A stretch of DNA of 64,000 bases from Hyphomicrobiales bacterium (GTDB lineage Bacteria; Pseudomonadota; Alphaproteobacteria; Parvibaculales; Parvibaculaceae): positions 180,606 through 244,605 of the forward strand of contig WGND01000009.1 in assembly GCA_016124805.1 (NCBI GenBank), read 5' to 3'. Both the position numbers and the translations under genes were made by a program. How positions within the stretch are numbered: the first letter of the stretch is position 1; each line of letters starts with the position of its first letter. Of this stretch, positions 20,072 through 29,645 are shown piece by piece. Below the pieces are notes generated by a model that was given only the letters and a program-made list of their open reading frames with translations, did not search any database and was not told where the DNA came from.

Positions 20072-20572
20072 ATGACCATTCGTCGTCCGACTAAGAAATC
20101 ATCATCCTCGGCCATGAAGCGCCGACTGGGTGCGGCTGCCCTTGGCGGCCTGGCGATCTGCCTTGCCGGCAATGCGCTGGCCGAGACCTTCAAGGTTGAA
20201 CTCAACCAGACCCGCGTCCTGAATTTCGGCTCGCCGGTCGCCTCCATCATGATCGGCAATCCTGCCATTGCCGATGTGCATGTCGAAGGCGCCAAGACCG
20301 TTTATGTTCTGGGCCGCGCCTATGGCCAGACCAATCTCATCGCGCTTGATGATCATGGCAAGCAGATCGCTTCCATGGATGTGAATGTCGTCAATCAGGG
20401 GACCGACTCGCTCACGCTCAATCGCGGCACCAATCAATATACCTATAACTGCACGCCGCGCTGCGAACGTGTCGTCAATATGAGTGATGAAACGCAGAGC
20501 TTCGGCGAGCTCATGACCCAGATGCAGGCCCTGTCCAATCTGGCCGGCGGTGGCGGCGGCAACCGGAACTGA
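20072..20572 (+). CDS. Pilus assembly N-terminal (secretin N-domain) protein without secretin domain
   Basis: ETFKVELNQTRVLNFGSPVASIMIGNPAIADVHVEGAKTVYVLGRAYGQTNLIALDDHGKQI aligns by eye with the CpaC N-domain; signal peptide. Confidence 0.8.
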   Translation: MTIRRPTKKSSSSAMKRRLGAAALGGLAICLAGNALAETFKVELNQTRVLNFGSPVASIMIGNPAIADVHVEGAKTVYVLGRAYGQTNLIALDDHGKQIASMDVNVVNQGTDSLTLNRGTNQYTYNCTPRCERVVNMSDETQSFGELMTQMQALSNLAGGGGGNRN

Positions 20573-20596
20573 CCGCCCCAATATCTCCAAAGATCA

Positions 20597-20629
20597 AAAG
20601 CCCGGCTTCGCAATGACGCCGGGCTTTTT
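20597..20629. terminator. Rho-independent terminator between convergent genes
   Basis: aaaaGCCCGGCttcgcaatgacGCCGGGCttttt. Confidence 0.8.
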
Positions 20630-20652
20630 CATGTCTTCAATGCGTGGCTGAC

Positions 20653-21960
20653 TTATTTGCTGACGCGCAGATTGGAGAGTGCGAGCGCAATCGACTTGAA
20701 CACGGCATCAAGTTCACTGGCCTGCGTCACGTCATAATACATGTCGGGCTTCGTTGCGCAGGCACGCAGCAGATCCGCATCACCATTGATGGTGCGGATC
20801 GTATAGACCTGCACGCCATCGGTCCGCAGCGCATTACATATTTTTGTGGTGCGGGCATCGATTGCGGACTGGGAGCTGGACGTAAAGCGGTTTTCGGTGT
20901 TGTCACCATCGGTCAGGAAGACGATGGCCTTGTTGAGATCATCGGCCTTCACCGCCGCCTGCGACAAGGGCGCATTGGGCGTGATCATGTTCCAGCCCCA
21001 GGCCAGACCAATGGTCGTATTGGTATTGCCGCCGGGGCTCATGGCATCGATCTTGGAATTCATCGTTGTCCAGCTCGTCGTCAGCGGCAGGATTTCAACC
21101 GGGCCGCAGTCGGCGGTATCAACGGGATAGAGCGTCGCGTTCTGCGTCGAGACAGGCAGGCTGTTGCTGGCGTCATAATCCATGTCGCGGTCAATCACGC
21201 AGATGGAGCTGTTTGTCGGCGAGATGTCATATTCATAGTCTTCATAGGTGCAGATTTGATTCTTTTTCTTACCTGTGCAGACCTCTGTCTGATATTTCGG
21301 CGTCGTCCATTTCCATTTGAGCCAATTGGCATTCTTCAGATTGGAACCGAGACGCACATCCACCGTGAAAGGGACAATCGCCACCTTGATGTCGCCGGGC
21401 TGCGCACCGGAGCTCTGCAGAATGGTGATGAGGTTCTTGGCGGCGGCCTTGAGCGCCGTCATCTTGCCGCTCGAATTCATGGAGCCGGTATTATCGAGCA
21501 CCAGCGCCACTTCGAGCTTCTTGCCCTCTCGCGTGATTTCCGAGGAGGCATCAATCTTGATCGTGTTCTTGCCGACCAGACTCATGACGGTCGTGGGCAT
21601 GTCAGCCGAGACCGACAGCGTAATCACCTGATTGGAGGAACTCACATTGATGGTACCAGGCACGCCGATCTTGTCGGCGGGATAGTTGGCATTGAAAAAA
21701 TCCTGCGCCCTTGTCTTCATCTGCGCCAGCGTGAGGCTCGGATCCGAGCCGACTGCAAGGCCTGCTGCGTCCAGCGCCTGGCGCAGGCGTGACTGGACAA
21801 TATAGGCGCGCGAGAGGTCGATGGCCGCGCCCAGAGACACAAGAACGGGAATGGCGGAGAGCGCGAAAATGATGGCGAAGTTGCCCCCCTTGGCCACGCG
21901 CCAATCACGCAGGAACCGGCCTGCCACCGAATAGAGCCTTGCACAACTGAACTGTTTCAT
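20653..21960 (-). CDS. tadG: TadG-like pilus assembly protein with VWA domain
   Basis: GNFAIIFALSAIPVLVSLGAAIDLSRAYIVQSRLRQALDAAGLA; MIDAS LVLDNTGSMNSSGKM. Confidence 0.88.
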   Translation of the reverse strand: MKQFSCARLYSVAGRFLRDWRVAKGGNFAIIFALSAIPVLVSLGAAIDLSRAYIVQSRLRQALDAAGLAVGSDPSLTLAQMKTRAQDFFNANYPADKIGVPGTINVSSSNQVITLSVSADMPTTVMSLVGKNTIKIDASSEITREGKKLEVALVLDNTGSMNSSGKMTALKAAAKNLITILQSSGAQPGDIKVAIVPFTVDVRLGSNLKNANWLKWKWTTPKYQTEVCTGKKKNQICTYEDYEYDISPTNSSICVIDRDMDYDASNSLPVSTQNATLYPVDTADCGPVEILPLTTSWTTMNSKIDAMSPGGNTNTTIGLAWGWNMITPNAPLSQAAVKADDLNKAIVFLTDGDNTENRFTSSSQSAIDARTTKICNALRTDGVQVYTIRTINGDADLLRACATKPDMYYDVTQASELDAVFKSIALALSNLRVSK

Positions 21961-22155
21961 TTTGAGAACCCGGCACCCACGTCTCTGCGGCTTACGCCAC
22001 CTGGAGTCTGTTTTAGTCCCGACCCCTTAAGGAGATATGAATCTGCACAGGCGCATTCGCGCGATCTGCTGGTGCGCTTACACTTTGGTAACGCTTTGCA
22101 CGCTACTGATAGCAGTGTTGACCCATCACCGGTGGATGGCAACAAGGGCAATGTC

Positions 22156-22698
22156 ATGAACCAGCCACGCAAAAGCGTCTCATCGATCCCGAATTTCCTC
22201 GGCCGCTTCCGCCGCGCCAATAAAGGTGTCACGGCGATCGAATTTGCCATGCTCGCGCTGCCCTTCTTTGCGCTCCTTTCCATGATTATTGAAAGCAGTG
22301 TGATTTTCGTTTCCACCTCATCGCTGGAAAGCGCGACGACACAGGCCAGCCGCCTCATCCGCACCGGTCAGGTCAAGGCGTCCAACATGACGGCCGCGCA
22401 GTTCACGACCAAGATTTGCGACAATCTGATGCTGGTGCAGAACTGCACAAGCACGCTCAAGGTCGATGTCCGGAATTTCTCAACCTTTGGCGGCGCGACA
22501 TTCCCCGCGCTGGTCGATGCCGATGGCAATGTCACAAACACGGTTGTCTATCAGCCCGGATCGGCCGGCGACATTGTTGTCGTTCGCGCCTTTTACGCCT
22601 GGAGCATCATGTCGCCCCTCTCGCTTGGCCTCAACAATGTGTCGGGCAACAAGTTTCTCGTGAATTCAAATGTTGCCTTCCGCAACGAGCCGTTTTGA
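22156..22698 (+). CDS. tadE: TadE-like pilus assembly protein
   Basis: RANKGVTAIEFAMLALPFFALLSMIIESSVIF; start chosen at MNQPRKS. Confidence 0.85.
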   Translation: MNQPRKSVSSIPNFLGRFRRANKGVTAIEFAMLALPFFALLSMIIESSVIFVSTSSLESATTQASRLIRTGQVKASNMTAAQFTTKICDNLMLVQNCTSTLKVDVRNFSTFGGATFPALVDADGNVTNTVVYQPGSAGDIVVVRAFYAWSIMSPLSLGLNNVSGNKFLVNSNVAFRNEPF

Positions 22699-22712
22699 GG
22701 AAGGCAGATAAG

Positions 22713-23288
22713 ATGCGGAACATGGCGCAAACAGCAAAACATCTTCTCGGCCATCTCCGGAAGGGCAGCAAGCGCTTCTGGCTCAACACGGCGGCCATTG
22801 GCGCGGTTGAATTTGCCCTCATCGCGCCCGTCATGCTGACCATGTATTTCGGCGTGATTGAGGTGACCAATGCGCTGATCGTCAATCGCCGCGTCACAAG
22901 CATCGCGCTGACGGCCGCCGATCTGGTCTCGCAGGCCGCCTCCGTCAGCAATTCCGACATGGCCGATATCTTCAAGGCGAGCACAGCCATTCTCGAGCCC
23001 TACAGCGCCGCCAATATCCAGATCAAGATCACCAGCGTTGTCGCCGACAGCACCAACAAGACAAAGGTCGCCTGGAGCGATGGCTACAACACGACGGCCC
23101 GCAGCGTCGGTTCCAACATCACCCTGCCCACGGGTCTGACATCGGCGGGTACCAGCGTCATATTTGCCGAGGTCAGCTACAACTGGGTTTCGCCGGTTGT
23201 GGGCCAGCTCCTGAAGTCCGGCATCGCCATGGGCGACAAGGCCTATCTCAAGCCACGGCGCTCCGTTGCGGTCGCCCGCGTCAACTGA
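22713..23288 (+). CDS. Second TadE/TadG-like pilus assembly protein
   Basis: NTAAIGAVEFALIAPVMLTMYFGVIEVTNAL; short gap from the preceding tadE. Confidence 0.82.
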   Translation: MRNMAQTAKHLLGHLRKGSKRFWLNTAAIGAVEFALIAPVMLTMYFGVIEVTNALIVNRRVTSIALTAADLVSQAASVSNSDMADIFKASTAILEPYSAANIQIKITSVVADSTNKTKVAWSDGYNTTARSVGSNITLPTGLTSAGTSVIFAEVSYNWVSPVVGQLLKSGIAMGDKAYLKPRRSVAVARVN

Positions 23289-23485
23289 GACGGCGCCGCG
23301 CGGCGCATTAACCATCTTTTGATATCAATTGTTGCACATCAGCCGCATGGCCGGGGCGGGATGGTGAAGCAACCATTTGTGCCGCCCCGATTCATTTCCC
23401 ATAACAGAAAACAGGCGCCCTCAAGCGCCGTGCGGGGCTTGGCGGATATACTGTCTAAATAACTGTTTTCGTAGGGTTTTGTGGC

Positions 23486-23575
23486 TGGCGGAGGGAGTGG
23501 GATTCGAACCCACGTTACGGTTTCCCGTAAACACGCTTTCCAAGCGTGCGCCTTCAGCCACTCGGCCACCCCTCC
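23486..23575 (-). tRNA. tRNA-Ser (anticodon GGA)
   Basis: Minus-strand ggaggggtggccgagtggctgaaggcgcacgcttGGAaagcgtg...ggttcgaatcccactccctccgCCA; long variable arm, CCA encoded. Confidence 0.97.
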
Positions 23576-23753
23576 TGCTTCATCCTGTCAGACAGGCGGC
23601 AGCGGGCCGCACTATACTCGACAAGTTCCCTTTATCAACTGCGATCAGCAAAATCGCTTTCACGGACTTCCGACTGTGCTTGTTTGGGACAGTTATCGCG
23701 GTTAGCGTTATGCCTGCTTTAATCCTGTGACTATGGGCTGGGGGGCTCACAAG

Positions 23754-24044
23754 ATGGTAATTTTTAGACTTCTGGGACTTGTCTTCATTCTGGCTGCACT
23801 CATGGCGCTGGGCTCTGATGCCATGCGCTCGCTGGAAGCGCAGACGGTCGAGATTCGGTCGCTGGGTGAATTCTGGGCTCTGCTGAACGCCTCAAGCTAT
23901 GAAACCTTCACGGGCTGGGTCAGCGGCATGTCCGCTTCCATGTCTGATCCGGTGATGGCCATTCTGGGCTTCCCTTCATGGGCTGTGCTCGGTGCGGCCG
24001 GCATCATCATTGCCGTGCTGATCGCTATTGCCAATCGCGACTGA
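23754..24044 (+). CDS. Small conserved-looking protein with two predicted TM segments, function unknown
   Basis: MVIFRLLGLVFILAALMAL... and AVLGAAGIIIAVLIAIANRD; followed by a terminator. Confidence 0.6.
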   Translation: MVIFRLLGLVFILAALMALGSDAMRSLEAQTVEIRSLGEFWALLNASSYETFTGWVSGMSASMSDPVMAILGFPSWAVLGAAGIIIAVLIAIANRD

Positions 24045-24063
24045 ACGTCCTGCCTTCAACAGA

Positions 24064-24097
24064 AAAGCCGCAAGGAATTCCTTGCGGCTTTTTTTGT
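24064..24097. terminator. Rho-independent terminator between convergent small ORF and lepA
   Basis: aaaaGCCGCAAGGaattCCTTGCGGCttttttt. Confidence 0.85.
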
Positions 24098-24119
24098 GCC
24101 CCTGTAACGGCAGACAAAG

Positions 24120-25934
24120 TCAGTTGGCGTCCATCTTCAGGGCGGCAATGAAAGCATCCTGGGGAATGTCGACGCGGCCGAACTGCCGCATCTTCTTCTT
24201 GCCCTCTTTCTGCTTGTCCAGCAGCTTGCGCTTGCGCGAGGCATCGCCGCCATAGCATTTGGCGGTCACATCCTTGCGCATGGCGGCAATCGTCTCACGC
24301 GCCACGATACGGCCCCCAATGGCCGCCTGAATCGGAATCTTGAAGAGATGCCGGGGAATGAGTTCCTTCAGCTTCTCGCACATGGCACGACCGCGCGCTT
24401 CGGCCCGCGAGCGATGCACCACCGTTGCCAGCGCATCGACCGGTTCGTCATTGACGAGGATCGACATCTTCACGAGGTCTTCGGTCTTGTAGCCGTCAAT
24501 ATGATAGTCAAAGCTCGCATAGCCGCGACTGATCGATTTGAGGCGGTCATAGAAATCAAGCACCACTTCATTGAGCGGCAGATGATAGACCAGCATGGCG
24601 CGTGAGCCGGCATAGGTCAGGTCGACCTGCGTGCCACGGCGATCCTCGCAAAGCTTCAGCACCGCGCCCAGATATTCATCGGGCACCAGAATCGTCGCCT
24701 TGATCCAGGGCTCCTCGATGTGATCGATCTTCATCACCTCGGGCATGTCGGCCGGGTTATGCATATCGATCACGCTGCCATCCATCATGTGCAGGTGATA
24801 GATCACCGATGGCGCGGTGGTGATGAGATCGATGTTGAATTCGCGCTCGACGCGTTCGCGCACGATTTCCAGATGCAGCAGGCCGAGAAAGCCGCAACGG
24901 AAGCCGAAGCCCAGCGCCGCACTTGTCTCCATCTCATATTCAAAGCTGGCATCGTTCAGGCGCAGGCGCCCCAGCGCTTCACGCAGGTCTTCAAACTGGG
25001 CCGCATCCGTCGGGAAGAGGCCGCAGAACACAACCGGCTGGGCCGGCTTGAAGCCCGGCAGGGCCTTCGCCGCAGGGCGGCGTTCATCGGTCACCGTGTC
25101 ACCAACGCGCGTGTCGGCCACTTCCTTGATCGAGGCTGTGAAGAAGCCGATCTCGCCCGGCGTCAGGCTTGCCACATTTTCGCGCTTGGGGCGGAAGATG
25201 CCGACCTGGTCAATCGTGTAGAGCCCGCCGGACTCCATCATCTTGATGCGCTGGCCCTTCTTCATCTCGCCGTCAATGATGCGCACCAGCACCACCACGC
25301 CGAGATAGCTGTCATACCAGCTGTCGACCAGCATGGCCTTGAGGGGGGCTGAAAGATCGCCCTTGGGCGGCGGCAGGCGCTTCACAATGGCTTCGAGCAC
25401 TTCGGGAATGCCGATGCCGCTCTTGGCCGAAATCATCACCGCGTCAGACGCATCCAGACCGATCACGTCCTCGATCTGCGCCTTGGTTTTTTCCGGTTCG
25501 GCGGCGGGCAGATCGATCTTGTTCAAGACCGGGATGATCTCGTGATTGACCTCCAGCGCCTGATAGACATTGGCCAGCGTCTGGGCTTCCACGCCCTGGC
25601 TTGCATCCACCACCAGCAGCGAGCCCTCGCAGGCCGCCAGCGAGCGGTTCACTTCATAGGCAAAGTCGACATGGCCGGGTGTGTCGATCAGATTGAGCTC
25701 ATAGGTCTCGCCATCCTGCGCGATATATTCAAGCCGCACGGTCTGGGCCTTGATGGTGATGCCGCGCTCACGCTCGATATCCATCGAGTCGAGCACCTGC
25801 GCCTTCATCTCGCGCGTGGACAGGCCGCCGCAAAGCTGGATCAGCCTGTCAGCGAGCGTCGATTTGCCATGGTCGATATGTGCAATGATCGAAAAATTGC
25901 GGATATGGGATAGATCTGTCATCTGGCCTGTCAT
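24120..25934 (-). CDS. lepA: Elongation factor 4 (LepA); likely start MTDLSHIRN at 25922
   Basis: [24 protein letters not shown]-terminal [23 protein letters not shown]. Confidence 0.97.
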   Translation of the reverse strand: MTGQMTDLSHIRNFSIIAHIDHGKSTLADRLIQLCGGLSTREMKAQVLDSMDIERERGITIKAQTVRLEYIAQDGETYELNLIDTPGHVDFAYEVNRSLAACEGSLLVVDASQGVEAQTLANVYQALEVNHEIIPVLNKIDLPAAEPEKTKAQIEDVIGLDASDAVMISAKSGIGIPEVLEAIVKRLPPPKGDLSAPLKAMLVDSWYDSYLGVVVLVRIIDGEMKKGQRIKMMESGGLYTIDQVGIFRPKRENVASLTPGEIGFFTASIKEVADTRVGDTVTDERRPAAKALPGFKPAQPVVFCGLFPTDAAQFEDLREALGRLRLNDASFEYEMETSAALGFGFRCGFLGLLHLEIVRERVEREFNIDLITTAPSVIYHLHMMDGSVIDMHNPADMPEVMKIDHIEEPWIKATILVPDEYLGAVLKLCEDRRGTQVDLTYAGSRAMLVYHLPLNEVVLDFYDRLKSISRGYASFDYHIDGYKTEDLVKMSILVNDEPVDALATVVHRSRAEARGRAMCEKLKELIPRHLFKIPIQAAIGGRIVARETIAAMRKDVTAKCYGGDASRKRKLLDKQKEGKKKMRQFGRVDIPQDAFIAALKMDAN

Positions 25935-26111
25935 GCCTTACGGAAAGGCCGCGCGCCTGAAAGAGCGGCAGCTCTGCGCCATATAGCATTGCCCGGCCCT
26001 TTCGCCAATTGGCGGGGCAGAAATCATCGATTTCACGCCTCACAAGGCGGGACAGCGGCAGCGGAAGCAGCTAAATTCGCCCCCTTCGCGACCCCGTCCA
26101 GGATGTTCCAC

Positions 26112-27080
26112 ATGGATCTCACGCCCTATGCCCGCCATATTCTGGCGGATGCCACCATTCCAGAGCTCCCCAGCCACTACAGGGGCAAGGTGCGCGATAC
26201 CTATGACCTGGGCGACGGACGGCTCATTCTCATCGCCAGCGACCGCCTGAGCGCCTTTGACCGCATTCTGACGGCCATCCCCTTCAAGGGACAGGTGCTG
26301 ACCCAGACCGCCCGCTTCTGGTTTGAAGAGACAGCCGACATCTGCCCCAATCACGTGCTCGCCTATCCCGACCCCAATGTGGTCATCGGCAAGCGCGTCA
26401 ATATCCTGCCCGTCGAGATTGTCGTGCGCGCCTATCTGGCAGGCTCCACCGGCACCTCCATCCTCACGCTCTACAAAAAAGGTGAGCGCGAGATGTATGG
26501 CCATCGCCTGCCCGACGGTCTGCGCGCCAATGAGAAGCTGCCCGAGGCGATCATCACGCCCACCTCCAAGGCTTTTGACGGCGGCCATGATGAACCGCTC
26601 ACACCCGCCGAGATCGTCGCTCAGGGCCTCCTCACGCAGGCCCAGTGGGATCAGGTCTCGAGCTATGCGCTGGCGCTATTTGCCCGTGGTCAGAAAATGG
26701 CCGCCGAGCGCGGCCTCATTCTCGTCGACACCAAATATGAATTCGGCACCGATGCGCAAGGCAATATCATTCTGGCTGACGAAATCCACACGCCTGACTC
26801 CAGCCGCTACTGGATTGCCAAGAGCTATCCGGAACGCTTTGCCGTGGGCGAACGGCCCGACAGCTTCGACAAGGATTTCGTGCGCTCATGGGTTGCCGAG
26901 CGATGCGATCCTTACACGGATGATATTCCCGACATTCCGCAATCCATGATTCTGGAAACGGCGTCGGTCTATATTCAGGCCTTTGAAGCGATCACCGGCA
27001 AGACATTCACCCTGCCGCCGGTGGATGACGAAGAACCCGTCCTCGCGCGCATCCGTCGCAACCTTGCCGACTTCATTTAA
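26112..27080 (+). CDS. purC: Phosphoribosylaminoimidazole-succinocarboxamide synthase
   Basis: [51 protein letters not shown]. Confidence 0.95.
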   Translation: MDLTPYARHILADATIPELPSHYRGKVRDTYDLGDGRLILIASDRLSAFDRILTAIPFKGQVLTQTARFWFEETADICPNHVLAYPDPNVVIGKRVNILPVEIVVRAYLAGSTGTSILTLYKKGEREMYGHRLPDGLRANEKLPEAIITPTSKAFDGGHDEPLTPAEIVAQGLLTQAQWDQVSSYALALFARGQKMAAERGLILVDTKYEFGTDAQGNIILADEIHTPDSSRYWIAKSYPERFAVGERPDSFDKDFVRSWVAERCDPYTDDIPDIPQSMILETASVYIQAFEAITGKTFTLPPVDDEEPVLARIRRNLADFI

Positions 27081-27083
27081 GGC

Positions 27084-27908
27084 TCAGCCCTTCCACTGCG
27101 CGTTACGCTTTTCCATCCAGGCTTTCACGCCCTCCCTGTAATCGGGATGGGTGCTCATCTCGTCGAGCAGCGCTTCGGCGCGCCGCACGGCATCAGCGGC
27201 ATCGCGATGCTGATCGAGATAGATCTGGTGCTTGGTTTCGCGCAGCGAGCCGGGTGCGACTTTCTCCGCCAGCATCTGCGCATAGGCCATCGCCTGTGGC
27301 ATCAGCTCATCGGCAGGCAGCAGCTTGTTGAGAAAGCCCATGGCCATCGCCTCTTCGGCGGTAAAGACCCGGCTTGAGAGCAGAATGTCATTGGCATGGG
27401 TCAGCCCGACAAGGCGCGGCAGCAGCCATGACAGGCCGAACTCGGCAGGGAAATTGAACCGGCCATGGGCGGCAGTAAATTTGGCGCCTGCTGCGGCAAA
27501 GCGCAGATCGGCATAGGCTGCCAGCACCAGACCGATTCCCGCCGCCGGGCCGTTGATCGCGGCAATGACGGGTTTTGTCAGCCCGAAATGATAGGCAAAT
27601 GTTGCGTCAAATTCCGGCTCCACACCAAAACCGGGCTGCGCAATATCGTCACCGATGCCCGCATCATAGCGGCCCTTTTCCGCGTGGCCTTCGAGCGCCT
27701 GCGTATCGGCACCGGCGCAAAATGCTGCCCCTTCGGGATCGCCCGTCACGATGATGACACGCACATCGGGGTCGCGATCGGCCTCAGCGAGCACATGGCG
27801 ATATTCGGCATGCATGCGGCCCGTCCAGGCATTGCGGCGCTTGGGACGCGACAGCGTGATTGTCGCGATGTAATTCGCCACCTTGTAAATGATTGTCTTC
27901 AGTTCCAT
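27084..27908 (-). CDS. Enoyl-CoA hydratase/isomerase family protein
   Basis: Crotonase fold: AAFCAGADTQALEGH, GPAAGIGLVLAAYADLRFAA; start MELKTIIYK. Confidence 0.88.
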   Translation of the reverse strand: MELKTIIYKVANYIATITLSRPKRRNAWTGRMHAEYRHVLAEADRDPDVRVIIVTGDPEGAAFCAGADTQALEGHAEKGRYDAGIGDDIAQPGFGVEPEFDATFAYHFGLTKPVIAAINGPAAGIGLVLAAYADLRFAAAGAKFTAAHGRFNFPAEFGLSWLLPRLVGLTHANDILLSSRVFTAEEAMAMGFLNKLLPADELMPQAMAYAQMLAEKVAPGSLRETKHQIYLDQHRDAADAVRRAEALLDEMSTHPDYREGVKAWMEKRNAQWKG

Positions 27909-27969
27909 CCCGATCCTCCTTGAAAATGGAAATGGGGATCGATTCCCGTTTGTTAACTGGGGATATCTT

Positions 27970-28740
27970 TTATTTTGCCGAAAGATGGTTAAGGACGGCA
28001 TCAGCGATGAATGCCGGCTGTTCGGGCAGCATGGCGTGGCCCGCCTCCGGTACCGCCACAATGGTGATCCGGTCTCCGAGGCGCCGTGTCAGGTCTTCGA
28101 GATTTTCCGGTAGCGCAATCGCATCCTCGTCAGCCTGCAAAATCAGCATCGACTTGCCGCCGGCCTCCCACCAGTCCTCGACAGGCGTGGCGCGCACGGC
28201 GGCAGATTGCGAGGCCGCGGCCTCCGCCCACCAGTCACCAATCCAGACAGTGGGATCGCTCTTTTCGGCAAAAAAGGCCTGCTGCAGCGCGGGCACGCGC
28301 TCGCTGTCAGGCCGCGACATGTCGATACAGGCCATCATCGCCTTGTAAATTTCCCGGCGGATCGGCAACAGCCCGCCACAGGCCAGCAGCACGAGGTTGG
28401 AGACAAGCGCGGGTTGATCTGCCGCCACACAGCGCGCGAGCCTGTTGCCGAAGGCATGACCGAGCAACACAACGGGCCCCTCGCTGCAGGCAGCTATGAC
28501 GGCGGCAATATCCTCGGCCAGATCATTCAGCGTCAGCCCCTCCAGCGGGCCTTTGCTGTCGCCGATGCCGCGCGGTTCAGGCAGGATCACCTGCCAGCCC
28601 GCCTCGGCCATGGCCGCGCCCAATGCGGTGAAGTCAGCCGCGCCACGACCCAGTGAAGGCAGCATGACAATGGTGCGGCCTGTCGGCTTGCCCAGAATAT
28701 GCACATCAAGGCTTGCCGATTTGCTTTCGACTCGTGCCAT
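27970..28740 (-). CDS. Alpha/beta hydrolase
   Basis: GHAFGN nucleophile-elbow region, HAML C-terminal His. Confidence 0.85.
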   Translation of the reverse strand: MARVESKSASLDVHILGKPTGRTIVMLPSLGRGAADFTALGAAMAEAGWQVILPEPRGIGDSKGPLEGLTLNDLAEDIAAVIAACSEGPVVLLGHAFGNRLARCVAADQPALVSNLVLLACGGLLPIRREIYKAMMACIDMSRPDSERVPALQQAFFAEKSDPTVWIGDWWAEAAASQSAAVRATPVEDWWEAGGKSMLILQADEDAIALPENLEDLTRRLGDRITIVAVPEAGHAMLPEQPAFIADAVLNHLSAK

Positions 28741-28778
28741 GTCGTCTCCCTTTCCTCTGTCAGCCTCTTGCGGGCTGT

Positions 28779-29591
28779 TCAGTCATGTTCATCGGGGCGG
28801 TGATGATGCTTGCGCGCATTGAGCACTTCCTGTCTTTCGCGCAGCTTCTCCATGAAGGCACCGGCAATGATGCCCGATGGCAGCGCAATCACGCCCACAC
28901 CCAGCACCGCAATGATGCTGGCCATCACCTTGCCTGGCACAGTGACCGGATAGACATCGCCATAGCCGATGGTTGTCAGCGTCACCACGCTCCACCAGAG
29001 CGAGCGCAGCACAGAGCCGAAATGCTCCGGGTCGCTGTGCCGCTCGAAGAAATAGATCAGCACCGCGGAGATATAGATCATGCCGATCGCCCCGATCAGT
29101 GCGACAAGCAGCTGTGGCGCGACGAGTTCGAACACCTCCACCACCATGCGCCCGCCGGGCATGAGATGCGCGAGCTTCAGCAGGCGCAGCAGACGCAGCG
29201 CCTTGAGCGCTTCCACCGTGGTGGAGGATTCAACGCCGATCGCCAGCAGCATGAAAAGAATGAGTTCAGGTGCAAAGGCGACAAAATCAAGTGTCAGCCA
29301 GAAGGGACCGGCATAGGCCACGCGGTCACGCAGCCGCGTCAGACCCCTGTTCTCACCCGCCGACCAGAGCCGCAGGAAAAATTCCGTCGCAAAGGCAATC
29401 AGGATCAGGAGGCTGACCATGCGCAGCTGGGGCAGATAGAGATCGGCAAAGGTCTCTTCGGTCTCCACGGCATAAAGCGCGGCACTGAGCAGGATGAGCG
29501 ACAGGATGACCGTATTGACGGGCGAGAGGCCGCGTCCGTTCCAGGACTCCACCACCAGTTGCCGATCCAGCCAAGATTTCAGTTTATGCAT
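28779..29591 (-). CDS. Voltage-gated-like potassium/ion channel
   Basis: S4-like LKALRLLRLLKLAHLM and selectivity filter TLTTIGYGDVYP. Confidence 0.9.
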   Translation of the reverse strand: MHKLKSWLDRQLVVESWNGRGLSPVNTVILSLILLSAALYAVETEETFADLYLPQLRMVSLLILIAFATEFFLRLWSAGENRGLTRLRDRVAYAGPFWLTLDFVAFAPELILFMLLAIGVESSTTVEALKALRLLRLLKLAHLMPGGRMVVEVFELVAPQLLVALIGAIGMIYISAVLIYFFERHSDPEHFGSVLRSLWWSVVTLTTIGYGDVYPVTVPGKVMASIIAVLGVGVIALPSGIIAGAFMEKLRERQEVLNARKHHHRPDEHD

Positions 29592-29645
29592 TGCACGTCC
29601 CCCGCCTGCGACATCTCACATGAGAGAACCGGCGAAAGCAACGGG

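Noticed and set aside
20644-21792. 382-aa plus-strand ORF
   Set aside because: Antisense to the TadG-like VWA gene, no recognisable domain
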